Shown: positions 20,363 to 31,653, counted from the stretch's first letter. The stretch: 64,000 nt of DNA from Microbacterium sp. (GCA_013823625.1 PNMM01000002.1:641061-705060), one strand, 5' to 3'. Made by a program: numbers and translations. Notes: generated by a model not told the origin, from the sequence alone.

Positions 20363-21751
20363 CTAGGGGCGAACGACGTAGTCGACGAGACGCGACGCGG
20401 CGCCCACGTAGCCGTGCGGCGTGAGGGCAGCGAGTCGGGCTTTCGCCTCGGCAGAGATATCGAGCCCGTCAATGAACTCGCGCAACTCGACCGCTCCGAC
20501 GCGGTGTCCGCGGGTCAGCTCTTTGAGCAGCGCGTAGGGGTCAGCGATTGAACTGCGGCCTGCGGTGACTTCGGCGCGAATGACCGTTTGAATGGCCTCG
20601 CCGAGCACCTCCCAGTTGCTGTCGAGATCGCGCGCGAGGGCATCCGGATCGATCGCCACCTCGCCGAGACCCTTGATGATGTTGTCGAGAGCGAGCAGTG
20701 AGTGCCCGAGGGCGACGCCGACGTTGCGCTGCGTTGTGGAGTCAGTGAGGTCGCGCTGAAGTCGTGAGGTCACGAGGGTGGCCGCGAGCGAGTCGAGCAG
20801 CGCGCTCGCGAGCTCAAGGTTGGCTTCGGCGTTCTCGAAGCGGATGGGGTTGATCTTGTGGGGCATCGTCGATGAGCCCGTGGCGCCCGGCTGCGGAATC
20901 TGGCGGAAGTAGCCCATCGAGATGTAGCTCCACATGTCGGTGCACAGGTTGTGCAGCACGCGGCCGACGTGGCTGATGCGCTGGTACAGCTGCGCTTGCC
21001 AGTCGTGCGACTCGATCTGTGTCGTGAGCGGGTTCCAGGTCAGTCCGACCCCTGTCACGAAATCGCGGGATGCGCTGATCCAGTCGTGGTCGGGATCAGC
21101 GGCGAGGTGCGCCGAGAACGTGCCCGTGGCGCCCGAGAACTTGCCGCGATACTCGACCTCGTCGACCGAGGCGAGCAGCAGTTCGAGCCGGTGCACGGTG
21201 ACCGCGAGCTCTTTGCCCATCGTGGTGGGGGTCGCGGGCTGTCCGTGGGTGTGGGCGAGCATCGGTTGGTCGCGCAGCTCGACGGCGAGGGTGCGCAGGG
21301 TGTCGACGAGCGAGCGGGCGCGGGGCATCCACACATCGCGCACGGCCGCACGAATCGTGATGGCGTAGGCCAGATTGTTGATGTCTTCGCTCGTGCAGGC
21401 GAAGTGCGTGAGTTCGGCGATCTCGGTGAGGCCGAGCGCCGCGAGCTTGTCGCGGACGAGATACTCGACGGCCTTGACATCGTGCCGGGTCTGGGCCTCG
21501 CGCCGTGCGAGGTCGGCAATGTCGACGTCGCCGAAGTCGGTGACGATCGCGCGCAATTGCCGCGCTTGCTCAGCTGTCAACGGCTGTGAACCAAAGAGGC
21601 CGGCGTTGGTCAGATGAATGAGCCACTCCACCTCGACCTCAATGCGGGCACGGTTGAGCCCCGCTTCGCTCAAGTGTTCGCCCAGACCGGCGACCTGTGC
21701 TTGGTACCGCCCGTCGAGAGGGCTGAGGGGCTGGATGCTGAGCGGGCTCAT
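20363..21751 (-). CDS. purB: Adenylosuccinate lyase
   Basis: GSSTMPHKINPIRFENAEANL fumarase-superfamily signature. Confidence 0.93.
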   Translation of the reverse strand: MSPLSIQPLSPLDGRYQAQVAGLGEHLSEAGLNRARIEVEVEWLIHLTNAGLFGSQPLTAEQARQLRAIVTDFGDVDIADLARREAQTRHDVKAVEYLVRDKLAALGLTEIAELTHFACTSEDINNLAYAITIRAAVRDVWMPRARSLVDTLRTLAVELRDQPMLAHTHGQPATPTTMGKELAVTVHRLELLLASVDEVEYRGKFSGATGTFSAHLAADPDHDWISASRDFVTGVGLTWNPLTTQIESHDWQAQLYQRISHVGRVLHNLCTDMWSYISMGYFRQIPQPGATGSSTMPHKINPIRFENAEANLELASALLDSLAATLVTSRLQRDLTDSTTQRNVGVALGHSLLALDNIIKGLGEVAIDPDALARDLDSNWEVLGEAIQTVIRAEVTAGRSSIADPYALLKELTRGHRVGAVELREFIDGLDISAEAKARLAALTPHGYVGAASRLVDYVVRP

Positions 21752-22275
21752 GAGACGACTCCCTGTCGGATTCCGGGTTCGAGTTGGCGGAAGAGCGCAT
21801 TGCACGACCGCTCGATCATGCCGAGCACGGCGTCGAACATCGCCGCGTCAGAGTAGTAGGGGTCGGGCACGTCGAGAGCGCCTCCGGCCTCGGGGTCAAA
21901 GCTCAACAGCAAGTGCACTTTCGCTCGCGCGTCGTCGTCGGGAGCCCACGACTTCAAGATGCGCTCGTGCGTGCGGTCGAACGCGATGATGAGGTCGAGG
22001 CTTGCGAACCACGCGGTGTCGAATTGGCGCGCGCGGTGGCCGTCGCCGTCGTACCCACGGGCTTGCAGCGAGGCCACGGTGCGCGGGTCACTGCTCTCGC
22101 CGACGTGCCACTCGCCCGTCCCAGCCGAGTGAACCCCCACGTGGCTTTCCCACCCGCGGGCGCGAATGAGCTCGCGAAATACGGCCTCCGCCATCGGGGA
22201 ACGACAGATGTTCCCGGTGCAGACAAAGCAGATGCGAAACATGCCGGGTGCGTCGAGGACCCGGTCAAAGCTCAT
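21748..22275 (-). CDS. Low-molecular-weight protein tyrosine phosphatase
   Basis: ICFVCTGNICRSPMAEAV P-loop, VPDPYYSD acid loop. Confidence 0.92.
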   Translation of the reverse strand: MSFDRVLDAPGMFRICFVCTGNICRSPMAEAVFRELIRARGWESHVGVHSAGTGEWHVGESSDPRTVASLQARGYDGDGHRARQFDTAWFASLDLIIAFDRTHERILKSWAPDDDARAKVHLLLSFDPEAGGALDVPDPYYSDAAMFDAVLGMIERSCNALFRQLEPGIRQGVVS

Positions 22276-22379
22276 GCCCCCATTGTGTCCCAGTTCCCTC
22301 TCCTCCACACCCGACGGCTGTCGCTGCCCGCTTGCGATGTCGACGGTCGGTTCGGGGCAGCCGGGATCATGGCGTCACC

Positions 22380-22754
22380 ATGACGGCGACGGATGCTGTG
22401 CCACCGCAGAGAGGACCTTGCATGTACGGCGCCTCAGCCCACGACCCATTCGCACCCACCACGTCGGCCGCCTGTGCCCCGCCGGCTCCGGTCGGCGACT
22501 CGGCGGAGGAGCTGCGTCGGCACGCGGCTCTCGTCGACGACCTCCGGCACCGACTCGTCGCGGTTGCTGCGCTGTTGCCCGACAACGGAGCGATCGACGG
22601 CTGGTGGGGAGTCGCTCGTGATGCACTGGAGAAAGCCGTAGGCATCGAGCGGGCGCGGCTGTCGCGCCAGGTTGAGCAACTGTATGGCGTGCGCGCGCAG
22701 CTGGAGCTTGAGGCGAGCAACGCGGCAGCGCGCGGCCTGGGGGCCTTGCCATGA
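22380..22754 (+). CDS. Small helical protein with central WWG; WXG100/ESX-like candidate
   Basis: Helix-DGWWGVA-helix layout; ATG/TGA overlap with the downstream gene. Confidence 0.5.
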   Translation: MTATDAVPPQRGPCMYGASAHDPFAPTTSAACAPPAPVGDSAEELRRHAALVDDLRHRLVAVAALLPDNGAIDGWWGVARDALEKAVGIERARLSRQVEQLYGVRAQLELEASNAAARGLGALP

Positions 22755-24145
22755 CGCGAGGCCTTGCGGTCGGCGTGGGCGCGGGCGTGGCGATCGACGA
22801 GCTCGACCGCGTGAGCCGGGCTCTGCAGTCAGCCGCCGAGCACTGCCATGAGGTCGTGGTGCGCATCCCCCCATTGCGCACGGGGGCGAGCAGAGGTCGT
22901 GATGCCGATCTGTGGGAAATCGAGGGCGCCATCGTTCGGTCTCGAGATCAGCTGAGTGAGCTCTCGCGAGCACTCCGCACGGCAGCGTCGCTCTACGAGT
23001 CGACCGAGCGTGCGGCGGCACGTTCGATCGAGCTCATTGCCTCGCAGTGCGCAGCAGCCGCGGCCTTGGTGGTGTCGCGCCTGGGATTGCTGGTGCTGCC
23101 GGGCCTGGTTGTCGCGGCGAGCAGGGTTACTGCCGTCGCGAGCCTCATGCCCGAGCACGCGCGCGAGCTCGTTTCTGACCACCTCGAGGCTGCGCTCGCG
23201 GCGCTGCTGCCCGCATTGCGCGAGCCAGCCGTTCTTGAGGCGATTCGTGTTGCGCTGACGCTCGCCGACGATGCCGTGCTCGGCACGGTGGGTGTGCCTC
23301 CGGGGGTCGTCGCGGCGTTGGGCGAGGCGGGCCTCGACGTCACCGGCATCGACTCGTCGGCACTCGCGGTCGTCGGGCTCGCGGCTCTCGCGGGCGTGAA
23401 CGGCGTCGACCCCGTGCGGGTCGACCGCGCCGGCTCTGATCTGCGTCGCGGCGGCGAGACCCGCCCCGTGGCGCCTCCCGACTCGCTCGCCGATCGCGTC
23501 GGCCGCGTTCCTGACGCGGCCACTCCCGTGACGATCGAGCGTTACACCCTGGCCGATGGCAGCGACCACGTCGAGGTGTACATCGCGGGCACTGACGCCC
23601 ACGCTCCCATGGGCGGTGAGCAACCGTGGGACATGGCGAGCAACATCGCGCTCATCGCTGGTTCTGAGGCCTCGTCGGTGCAGGCCGTGCGCGCGGCGCT
23701 CGCGGCCGAGGGCGTGACGAGCGCAACCTCGATCGTCTTCACGGGCTACTCGCAAGGTGGGGCGATCGCGACGATGCTCGCCGAGTCGGGCGACTACCGC
23801 ACGACGGGTCTCGTGACGGTGGGTGCGCCGAGCGGGGCACTACCGGTTCGAGGCGACTACCCGGCCATCGTCATTGAGCACCGCGATGATCTTGTGCCCG
23901 TGCTGTCAGGCATCCGTCGCGAGACCACCGCCGTCGTCGTTCGTGGCGATGCCGTCACGCCCGGCGAGCACGTCGAGGGGGCTCTTCCCGCCCACGACCT
24001 TGCCCGGTACCTACGCACCGCGGCACAGGCCGACGCGCACGACAGTGTCGCACTGCGGGCGGCGATCGACGCGTTGCCGCAGGTGCCGCAGTCAGGAACC
24101 GCGAGTGCGTACACGGCGACGCGCATCCCGAGCTCGCCGTCGTGA
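22751..24145 (+). CDS. Protein with helical N-terminus and alpha/beta-hydrolase (lipase-like) C-terminus
   Basis: FTGYSQGGAIATMLA nucleophile elbow. Confidence 0.65.
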   Translation: MTRGLAVGVGAGVAIDELDRVSRALQSAAEHCHEVVVRIPPLRTGASRGRDADLWEIEGAIVRSRDQLSELSRALRTAASLYESTERAAARSIELIASQCAAAAALVVSRLGLLVLPGLVVAASRVTAVASLMPEHARELVSDHLEAALAALLPALREPAVLEAIRVALTLADDAVLGTVGVPPGVVAALGEAGLDVTGIDSSALAVVGLAALAGVNGVDPVRVDRAGSDLRRGGETRPVAPPDSLADRVGRVPDAATPVTIERYTLADGSDHVEVYIAGTDAHAPMGGEQPWDMASNIALIAGSEASSVQAVRAALAAEGVTSATSIVFTGYSQGGAIATMLAESGDYRTTGLVTVGAPSGALPVRGDYPAIVIEHRDDLVPVLSGIRRETTAVVVRGDAVTPGEHVEGALPAHDLARYLRTAAQADAHDSVALRAAIDALPQVPQSGTASAYTATRIPSSPS

Positions 24146-24155
24146 GCGCGATCGC

Positions 24156-24560
24156 CTAGGTGCGCTTGCGGCCCACGAGCGGTCGCAGCAGCACGCCGAT
24201 CAGCCAGCTCAGCAGGCCGAGCACGACCGCGCCGAGCACACCCCACCAGAAGCCGTCAACCGTGAGGCCGAACCCGAGCAGGCTCGAGATCCACGCAACG
24301 AGCAAAAGCAGCAAACCGTTGACGATGAGGGCGATGAGGCCCAAAGTCAAGATGTAGACCGGAAACGCGACGATGCGGATCATGTTGCCGATCACGCCAT
24401 TCACGACGCCGAAGATGAGGCCGACGAGCAGGTAGGTCAGCACCAGAGCGACCGTGTCGTCCTCGGCGCCATACGACACAACCTTGACGCCTTCGACGAT
24501 GATCGTCGTGAGCCAGAGGGCGATGGTGTTGATGATCAGGCGAATCAGAAAGCGTCCCAT
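24156..24560 (-). CDS. Phage-holin-family (DUF) small membrane protein
   Basis: MGRFLIRLIINTIALWLTTIIVEGV... four TM helices. Confidence 0.7.
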   Translation of the reverse strand: MGRFLIRLIINTIALWLTTIIVEGVKVVSYGAEDDTVALVLTYLLVGLIFGVVNGVIGNMIRIVAFPVYILTLGLIALIVNGLLLLLVAWISSLLGFGLTVDGFWWGVLGAVVLGLLSWLIGVLLRPLVGRKRT

Positions 24561-24658
24561 GCGTCAACTATGCACACTCGGGTGCCGTAGCGGCAATTGA
24601 CGAACCGGTGAACGGTCGTCGCCGGTGCAGCGCACGCTGGTCGACGTAGGCTGGGCGG

Positions 24659-25741
24659 GTGACCGAGACCCCGATGACGAGCCCGCCATCTGTGCGGCTT
24701 CGACCCGAGATCATGTCGTTGCCCGCCTACAAGCAGGGCCGACCAGCGACGGCGAATGCGTTCAAGCTCTCGAGCAACGAGAACCCTTTTCCGCCGCACC
24801 CGGCCGTGCTCGCCGCGATTCGCGATCTCGACATCAATCGGTATCCGGATGCGACGGCTCTCGCCGTTCGTGAACGGCTTGCCCTGCGGCACGGCGTGAC
24901 CGCCGACGAGGTCATCGTCGGGGCCGGATCCGTCGCGATCCTCGCGCAACTCATTACCGCGGCCGCGACCGTCGGCGATGAGGTCGTGTTCGCCTGGCGG
25001 AGCTTCGAGGCCTACCCGGGCTTGGTCACGGTCGCCGGCGCGACGAGCGTGCGGGTCGCCCTCACCGACGATGCCCGGCACGATCTGCCGGCGATGGCGG
25101 CGGCGGTCACCGACCGCACGCGCGCGATCATCGTCTGCACGCCCAACAACCCCACGGGCACCGTGGTGACGGCCGCAGAGTTCGACGCCTTCATGGCCGC
25201 CGTGCCGAGCGACTTGCTCGTCATTCTCGACGAGGCCTACGCCGAGTTCATCGATGACCCGAGTGCGGTCGACGGCGCCACGCTCCTTCGGCGCTACCCA
25301 AACCTCGTGGTGCTGCGCACGTTCTCTAAGGCCTACGGGCTCGCGGGGCTGCGCGTGGGCTACGCGATCGGTCCGGTCGAGGTGCTCGACGCCGCGCGCA
25401 GCACGGCGATTCCGCTGAGCGTGACCGAGGCGGCGCAACGCGCGGTGCTCGCGGCGATGGAGGTCGAGCCCGAGCTGCTCGAGCGCGTGCGATCCCTGGC
25501 CGTGCGCCGCGATGAGGTGCAGCAGGCACTGCGGGAGCAGGGCTGGCGCGTGCCCGTCTCGCAGGGCAACTTTGTGTGGCTGCCGACCGGGCCGGCCACG
25601 GCCGCCGCGGGTGAGGCGCTTGCCGCGGCCGGGATCGTGGCACGCGTGTTTGCTCCGGAGGGCATCCGTGTGTCGATTGGTGAGGCCGAATCTGTCGAAA
25701 CTCTGTTGGCCGCCACGAGCGAGGTTGTGCGCACCCTCTGA
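24659..25741 (+). CDS. hisC: Histidinol-phosphate/aromatic aminotransferase
   Basis: [33 protein letters not shown]. Confidence 0.9.
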   Translation: MTETPMTSPPSVRLRPEIMSLPAYKQGRPATANAFKLSSNENPFPPHPAVLAAIRDLDINRYPDATALAVRERLALRHGVTADEVIVGAGSVAILAQLITAAATVGDEVVFAWRSFEAYPGLVTVAGATSVRVALTDDARHDLPAMAAAVTDRTRAIIVCTPNNPTGTVVTAAEFDAFMAAVPSDLLVILDEAYAEFIDDPSAVDGATLLRRYPNLVVLRTFSKAYGLAGLRVGYAIGPVEVLDAARSTAIPLSVTEAAQRAVLAAMEVEPELLERVRSLAVRRDEVQQALREQGWRVPVSQGNFVWLPTGPATAAAGEALAAAGIVARVFAPEGIRVSIGEAESVETLLAATSEVVRTL

Positions 25742-25776
25742 CCAGCGGCCGCATGTGCGGGCCTAGAGTGGAATCC

Positions 25777-26892
25777 ATGTCGTACACCCCGGAGACGCTG
25801 CAGCTGCTCGCGCCCGACGGAACGCGAGTGGTCAGTGAGGCCACCGAGGCGTACCTGCCGTATGTGGATGCCCTCACCGAGCAGCAGTTGCGCGAGTTCT
25901 ACCGCACCATGCGCGTTATTCGTCGCTTCGATATCGAGGCCGGCAACTTGCAGCGGCAGGGTCAACTCGCCCTCTGGATTCCGAGCATCGGCCAAGAGGC
26001 GGCGCAAGTCGGATCAGGATTCGCGGCCAAAGCTCACGACCACGTTTTCCCTGCCTACCGCGAGCACGCGGTCGGTCACATTCGCGGCCTTGATGTCGTT
26101 CAGATCATCAAGATGCTGCGCGGCCTCACCCACGGCGGCTGGAACCCGGCCGAGACCGGAAACTTTCACCTCTACACGCTCGTGATCGGCTCGCAGACGC
26201 TGCATGCCACGGGTTACGCCATGGGAATCAAGTTCGACGGCATGGTGGGCACGGGTGACCCCGATAAAGACACCGCCGTGCTCGTCTACTTCGGCGATGG
26301 CGCGACGAGCCAGGGTGACGTCAACGAAGCGTTCGTCTTCGCCCAGAGCTACCAAACGCCCCAGGTGTTTTTCTTGCAGAACAACCACTGGGCGATCTCG
26401 GTGCCCGTGCGCGTGCAGTCGCGCACGCCACTCTTCCACCGCCCTCGCGGCTTTGGCATTCCGAGCGTGCAGATCGACGGCAACGACGTGCTCATGAGTT
26501 ACGCCGCGACGGCCGCAAGTCTCGACGCCGCTCGCGCGGGCGAGGGCCCGCAGTTCATCGAAGCGCTCACCTACCGCATGGGTGCTCACACGACGAGCGA
26601 CGACCCCACGAAGTACCGCGACGACGACGAGCTGCACTACTGGCAAGAGCGCGACCCGATCTCGCGCTTCGAGACCTACTTGCGCGGTCTCGGCGAGAGC
26701 GAGGCGTTCTTCACCGAGGTCAATGACGAGGCGGAGCAGTTCGCCTCGGAGGCGCGCGCGCGCACTCTCGCTCTTGAGCCGCCCGCAGCGGAGTCGATGT
26801 TCGCGCACGTCTACAGCCAGCCGCATCCGGTCATGGATGCTCAGCGCCAGGCGTTCGCTGACTACGAGGCGTCGTTCGAGGGGGGTGCGTGA
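25777..26892 (+). CDS. Thiamine-dependent 2-oxoacid dehydrogenase E1 alpha
   Basis: YFGDGATSQGDVNEAFVFA TPP motif. Confidence 0.92.
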   Translation: MSYTPETLQLLAPDGTRVVSEATEAYLPYVDALTEQQLREFYRTMRVIRRFDIEAGNLQRQGQLALWIPSIGQEAAQVGSGFAAKAHDHVFPAYREHAVGHIRGLDVVQIIKMLRGLTHGGWNPAETGNFHLYTLVIGSQTLHATGYAMGIKFDGMVGTGDPDKDTAVLVYFGDGATSQGDVNEAFVFAQSYQTPQVFFLQNNHWAISVPVRVQSRTPLFHRPRGFGIPSVQIDGNDVLMSYAATAASLDAARAGEGPQFIEALTYRMGAHTTSDDPTKYRDDDELHYWQERDPISRFETYLRGLGESEAFFTEVNDEAEQFASEARARTLALEPPAAESMFAHVYSQPHPVMDAQRQAFADYEASFEGGA

Positions 26893-27872
26893 TGGCAACC
26901 GAAACGTTGACCATGGCCAAGGCCCTGACCCTCGGCCTCGCCGCCGCTATGGAGGCCGACGACAAAGTCGTGCTCATGGGCGAAGACATTGGGCCGCTCG
27001 GGGGCGTGTTTCGCGTGACCGAGGGCCTGCAGAAGCAGTTCGGTGCGCACCGCGTGCTCGACACCCCGCTCGCCGAGTCGGGCATTGTGGGCACCGCGAT
27101 TGGCCTGGCCATGCGCGGCTACCGGCCCGTGGTCGAGATTCAGTTCGACGGCTTTATCTTTCCGGCCTTTGACCAGATCACGACCCAGCTCGCCAAGCTC
27201 ACGGCGCGCCACGAGGGCGCGCTGCAGTTGCCCGTCGTGATTCGCGTTCCCTACGGCGGACACATCGGCGCGGTGGAACACCACCAAGAGAGCCCCGAGG
27301 CGTACTTCGCCCACACCGCCGGCTTGCGCCTCGTGAGCCCCGCGACCCCGCACGATGCCTATTGGATGATTCAGCAGGCCATCGAGAGCACCGATCCGGT
27401 GATGTTCTTTGAGCCCAAGAGCCGCTATTGGCCGAAGGGTGAGGTCGACCTCGCCTCGCCCGGGGCCGAGTTGCACGCCTCGCGCATTGTGCGCGCCGGC
27501 ACCGACGTCACGGTCGTGGGCCACGGCGCCATGGTCAGCATGCTGCTCGACGCCGCAGAGCTCGCCGCCGAAGAGGGCACGAGCATCGAGGTCGTCGACC
27601 TGCGCTCACTCTCGCCGATCGACTACGCCCCGCTGCTCGACTCGGTGCGGCGCACCGGCCGACTCGTCGTGGCGCAAGAAGCGCCGGGCTCGGTGAGCAT
27701 CGGCTCTGAGATCGCCGCGACCGTCACCGAGAAGGCGTTCTACTCGCTCGAGGCTCCCGTGCTGCGCGTGAGCGGCTACGACACCCCCTTCCCCCCGGCC
27801 AAACTCGAGGGCGCCTACTTGCCCGACGTCGACCGCATCTTGCACGCGGTCGACCGTGCCCTGGCCTACTGA
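26892..27872 (+). CDS. 2-oxoacid dehydrogenase E1 beta
   Basis: [32 protein letters not shown]. Confidence 0.93.
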   Translation: MATETLTMAKALTLGLAAAMEADDKVVLMGEDIGPLGGVFRVTEGLQKQFGAHRVLDTPLAESGIVGTAIGLAMRGYRPVVEIQFDGFIFPAFDQITTQLAKLTARHEGALQLPVVIRVPYGGHIGAVEHHQESPEAYFAHTAGLRLVSPATPHDAYWMIQQAIESTDPVMFFEPKSRYWPKGEVDLASPGAELHASRIVRAGTDVTVVGHGAMVSMLLDAAELAAEEGTSIEVVDLRSLSPIDYAPLLDSVRRTGRLVVAQEAPGSVSIGSEIAATVTEKAFYSLEAPVLRVSGYDTPFPPAKLEGAYLPDVDRILHAVDRALAY

Positions 27873-27888
27873 TCGCACTGGAGGAATC

Positions 27889-29214
27889 GTGAGCATCTCC
27901 GAGTTCCCGCTCCCCGACGTCGGCGAAGGCCTGACCGAGGCCGAGATCGTGTCGTGGCGCGTCAAGCCCGGCGACACCGTGACCATCAACCAGGTGCTCG
28001 TCGAGATCGAGACGGCGAAGTCGCTCGTCGAGTTGCCGTCGCCGTTTGCTGGCACGGTCGATGCCTTGCTGGTCGACGAGGGGCAGACCGTTGAGGTCGG
28101 AACCCCGATCATCACCGTGCGGGGCGACGGCCCGGCGAGCGGGCCCGGGGCAACGGATGCGGGGGTAGCCGATACGGCATCCAGCATCGTCAGCGAGGCC
28201 GAGGCCGAGAAGCCCGGCGCTGTGCTCGTGGGCTACGGCGCCAAGGGTCATGTGGCCTCGCGCCGCACGCGCGGACGCACTGATGCGGCTCCGGCTCCCG
28301 CCGCAGCGCCCGGCACCTCCCCCCGTCTCGCGTCGGTGCCCGCCGCCGACTCAGGCCCGGTCATCGCGAAGCCGCCGATTCGCAAGCTCGCGAAAGACCT
28401 CGATGTCGACCTGACGGCCGTCACCGCCACGGGCCTCGCGGGTGAGATCACGCGCGACGACGTCATCCGGCACGCGCAGCAGGCGAGCGTCTTCCGCAAC
28501 ATTCAGACGCCCGAGTGGCCCAACGAGCGTGAAGACCGCATTCCCGTCAAGGGCGTGCGCAAGGCGATCGCCGCGGGCATGGTCAAGAGCGCGTTCAGCG
28601 CCCCGCACGTGAGCGTGTTCGTCGACGTCGACGCGACGCGCACGATGGAGTTCGTCAAGCGCCTCAAGGCGAGCCCCGACTTTGCGGGCATCAAGGTGTC
28701 GCCGTTGCTCATCATGGCCAAGGCCATGATGTGGGCCGTGCGCCGCAACCCCACCGTCAACTCGACGTGGACCGATACCGAGATCATCGTGCATCACTTC
28801 GTCAACTTCGGGTTCGCCGCCGCGACCCCCCGGGGCCTCGTCGTGCCGAACATCAAAAACGCACAAGACCTGAGCTTGCGCGAGCTTGCTCAGGCGATCG
28901 AGCTCATGACGAACACGGCGCGCGACGGAAAGCTGCAACCGAGCGACATGGCCGACGGCACGATCACGATCACGAACATCGGTGTCTTCGGCATGGACAC
29001 CGGCACACCGATCTTGAACCCGGGCGAGGTGGCGATCGTCGCGCTCGGCACGATCAAGCAGAAGCCGTGGGTCGTCGACGGCGAGGTGCGTCCGCGCTTC
29101 GTGACGACGATCGGCGGCTCGTTCGATCACCGCGTTGTTGACGGTGACGTCGCGAGCCGGTTCTTGGCCGATGTCGCGAGCGTCATCGAGGAGCCGGCGC
29201 TGCTGCTCGACTAG
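27889..29214 (+). CDS. 2-oxoacid dehydrogenase E2 (dihydrolipoamide acyltransferase)
   Basis: Lipoyl domain [15 protein letters not shown], peripheral-subunit-binding domain, C-terminal [15 protein letters not shown]. Confidence 0.93.
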   Translation: MSISEFPLPDVGEGLTEAEIVSWRVKPGDTVTINQVLVEIETAKSLVELPSPFAGTVDALLVDEGQTVEVGTPIITVRGDGPASGPGATDAGVADTASSIVSEAEAEKPGAVLVGYGAKGHVASRRTRGRTDAAPAPAAAPGTSPRLASVPAADSGPVIAKPPIRKLAKDLDVDLTAVTATGLAGEITRDDVIRHAQQASVFRNIQTPEWPNEREDRIPVKGVRKAIAAGMVKSAFSAPHVSVFVDVDATRTMEFVKRLKASPDFAGIKVSPLLIMAKAMMWAVRRNPTVNSTWTDTEIIVHHFVNFGFAAATPRGLVVPNIKNAQDLSLRELAQAIELMTNTARDGKLQPSDMADGTITITNIGVFGMDTGTPILNPGEVAIVALGTIKQKPWVVDGEVRPRFVTTIGGSFDHRVVDGDVASRFLADVASVIEEPALLLD

Positions 29215-29678
29215 TCCGTCGCGGGCGTCGTCGCGGGCGCAGGCTCGAGAATCACCACGGGAATCTCGCGCTGCGTTTTGCGTTGGTAGCCGGCGTAGCC
29301 GCGGTACGAGCGCACGGCAAGCGGCCACAGTCGCGCGCGCTCGGCCGGGTCGGCCGTGCGAGCAACATAGGGCCGTGGATGCTCGCCCACCCTCGCCACC
29401 TGCACCGCGGGCTCGGCCACGAGATTGAGGTACCACGCGGGCTGCGCGTCGTCACCACCGCGGCTCGCGATCACGATGAGGCGCTCGCCGCCATCTGGCA
29501 TCGGTTCGCGGTGGGGAACGGTGAGGATCGCCGTGCGGGGCACCCCACTACTGCGTCCGACCGTGGTCAGGTCAATCACGGGCATGCCCCCGAGTGATCT
29601 CCCGAGCCGGCCACCGGTCAGGCGCAAGAAGGCGCGGTGAAGCCCGGTCATCGTGAGCATCGCGCGGCGGTTCGACAT
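29211..29678 (-). CDS. Nitroreductase-family deazaflavin-dependent oxidoreductase
   Basis: [21 protein letters not shown]... Confidence 0.78.
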   Translation of the reverse strand: MSNRRAMLTMTGLHRAFLRLTGGRLGRSLGGMPVIDLTTVGRSSGVPRTAILTVPHREPMPDGGERLIVIASRGGDDAQPAWYLNLVAEPAVQVARVGEHPRPYVARTADPAERARLWPLAVRSYRGYAGYQRKTQREIPVVILEPAPATTPATD

Positions 29679-29744
29679 GGGGGAACGGTAGCGGGGCATC
29701 CTGAGCCTTCACCGTCGCCCGGCGAGGCTTATTGAGAACGCTTT

Positions 29745-29759
29745 TGACAATCATTCTCG
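29745..29759. promoter_or_regulatory. Candidate Zur box TGACAATCATTCTCG upstream of znuA
   Basis: Near palindrome TGAnAATnATTnTC(A), immediately before a zinc-uptake operon. Confidence 0.55.
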
Positions 29760-29779
29760 ATAAGGCCTATTCTCGAGGC

Positions 29780-30838
29780 ATGATCGCACGCACGCGCACT
29801 ACAGCCATCGTTCTCGCCGCGGCAACGGGAGTGGCCCTCACGGGGTGCACCGCGCCGGCACCGACCACCGAGGGTCTTTCGATCGTCGCCTCGACCAACG
29901 TCTACGGCGACATCGCCGCCTCGATCGCGGGAGACCTCGCAACCGTCACGAGCATCATCGACTCGGCGGCCCAAGACCCGCACAGCTACGAAGCGAGTGC
30001 TCAAGACCAGCTCGCCATCGCCGGAGCCGATCTCGTCATCGAGAACGGCGGCGGCTACGACCCCTTCGTCGACCTGCTCGTCGAGGGTTCGGGAACCAGC
30101 GCTGTCGTCATTTCGGCCTCGGCCGTCGCCGGCCTCGAGGAAGACGCACACTCGCACGGCGACGAAGCGCACTCTGAAGAGGAGGCGCATTCTGAAGAAG
30201 AGGCGCACGCCGAGGGTGAGGCGCACTCTGAAGAAGAGGCGCACGCCGAGGGTGAGGCGCACTCCGAGGAGGAGGCCCACTCGAAGGATGACGGCCACGG
30301 CCACATCGAGGGTGTCAACGAGCACGTCTGGTACGACGTGCACGTGATGGGCGACGTGGCCACGGCCATCGCGACCGAGCTGGCCGAGATCGACTCGGCG
30401 AACGCTGCCACCTACGAAGAGAACCTCGCGGCCTGGCTTGCCGACCTCGAGGCCCTCGAGGGTGAGCTTGAGACGGTCGCCGCAGCGCTAGGTGGCGGTG
30501 TCGTCGCGACGACCGAGCCCGTGCCGGCTTACCTGCTGGCCGAGCTGGGACTCGACGACGAGACGCCGGCCGAGTTCCTCGAAGCAATCGAAGAGGGTGC
30601 CGACGTGCCCCCGCTCGCGCTGCAGCAGACGCTCGACCTCATCGCTTCGGGTGAGATTCGACTGCTCGCCTACAACGAGCAGACCGCGAGCCCTGAGACC
30701 GAGCGCGTGCGCGCGGCTGCGGAAGCCGCGGGTATCCCCGTGGTCTCATTCGTCGAAACCTTGCCCGAAGGGGAAGACTATGTTTCGTGGATGCGCGCCA
30801 ACATCGAAGCGGTCGCCCAGGCGTTGACGCCGGCGTGA
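29780..30838 (+). CDS. znuA: Zinc ABC transporter substrate-binding lipoprotein
   Basis: Lipobox LTGCT, His/Glu-rich loop, NEHVWYDVHVM. Confidence 0.92.
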   Translation: MIARTRTTAIVLAAATGVALTGCTAPAPTTEGLSIVASTNVYGDIAASIAGDLATVTSIIDSAAQDPHSYEASAQDQLAIAGADLVIENGGGYDPFVDLLVEGSGTSAVVISASAVAGLEEDAHSHGDEAHSEEEAHSEEEAHAEGEAHSEEEAHAEGEAHSEEEAHSKDDGHGHIEGVNEHVWYDVHVMGDVATAIATELAEIDSANAATYEENLAAWLADLEALEGELETVAAALGGGVVATTEPVPAYLLAELGLDDETPAEFLEAIEEGADVPPLALQQTLDLIASGEIRLLAYNEQTASPETERVRAAAEAAGIPVVSFVETLPEGEDYVSWMRANIEAVAQALTPA

Positions 30839-31653
30839 CGCCAGAGGGCGTATCGAGCGACCCCGCACCGGTGCTGAGCATCCGGGGCGGGGCGCTCGTC
30901 TTTGGCGAACGCGTGCTCTGGAGCGGGCTCGACCTTGACGTGCGCGCCGGCGAGTTCATCGCCGTGCTCGGCGGAAACGGCACGGGCAAGACGAGCCTGT
31001 TGCGCGCGATGCTCGGCGAGCAGCGCCTCGATGCTGGCGAGGTGCTCGTGGGCGGGCACGCTGCACATCGAGGGCACCGGCGCATCGGTTACATCCCTCA
31101 GCAGAAGATTGCCGCCCCCGGTACACCCTTGCGCGGCCGTGACCTCGTGATGCTCGGCGTCAATGGTCAGCGCTACGGCCCTCCCATCACGACGCGCGCT
31201 GACCGGGCGAGGGTGGATGCCCTGCTCGCGTCAGTCGGAGCCACCGACTTCGCCGACCGCCCGCTCGGCAGCCTCTCGGGCGGCGAGCAGCAGCGGCTGC
31301 GGGTTGCCCAGTCTCTCGCCGACGACCCCACACTGCTGCTGTGTGACGAACCGCTCATGAGCCTCGATCTACAGCACCAGCGCGCCGTGAGCGAATTGAT
31401 CGACGCGCGCCGCCGCGAGCACGGCACCTCGGTGATCTTCGTGACCCACGACATCAACCCAGTTCTCGCCATGGTCGACCGCGTGCTGTATCTCGCGCAG
31501 GGCCGGTTCACCGTGGGCACACCCGACGAGGTGCTGCGTGATGACGTGCTGTCGCGCCTGTACGGAACGCCGGTCGAAGTGTTTCGCTCGCACGGTCGCG
31601 TGATCGTCGTGGGCGCGCCCGAGGCCGAACACCACCACGAGGTGATCGCGTGA
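30835..31653 (+). CDS. znuC: Metal ABC transporter ATP-binding protein
   Basis: GGNGTGKTSLLRAM, LSGGEQQRLRVAQSL, LLLCDEPL. Confidence 0.93.
   Translation: MTPEGVSSDPAPVLSIRGGALVFGERVLWSGLDLDVRAGEFIAVLGGNGTGKTSLLRAMLGEQRLDAGEVLVGGHAAHRGHRRIGYIPQQKIAAPGTPLRGRDLVMLGVNGQRYGPPITTRADRARVDALLASVGATDFADRPLGSLSGGEQQRLRVAQSLADDPTLLLCDEPLMSLDLQHQRAVSELIDARRREHGTSVIFVTHDINPVLAMVDRVLYLAQGRFTVGTPDEVLRDDVLSRLYGTPVEVFRSHGRVIVVGAPEAEHHHEVIA

Noticed and set aside
24156-24560. Holin-family protein as evidence of a prophage
   Set aside because: Family name only; surrounding genes are chromosomal (hisC, LMW-PTP) and no phage genes are nearby.
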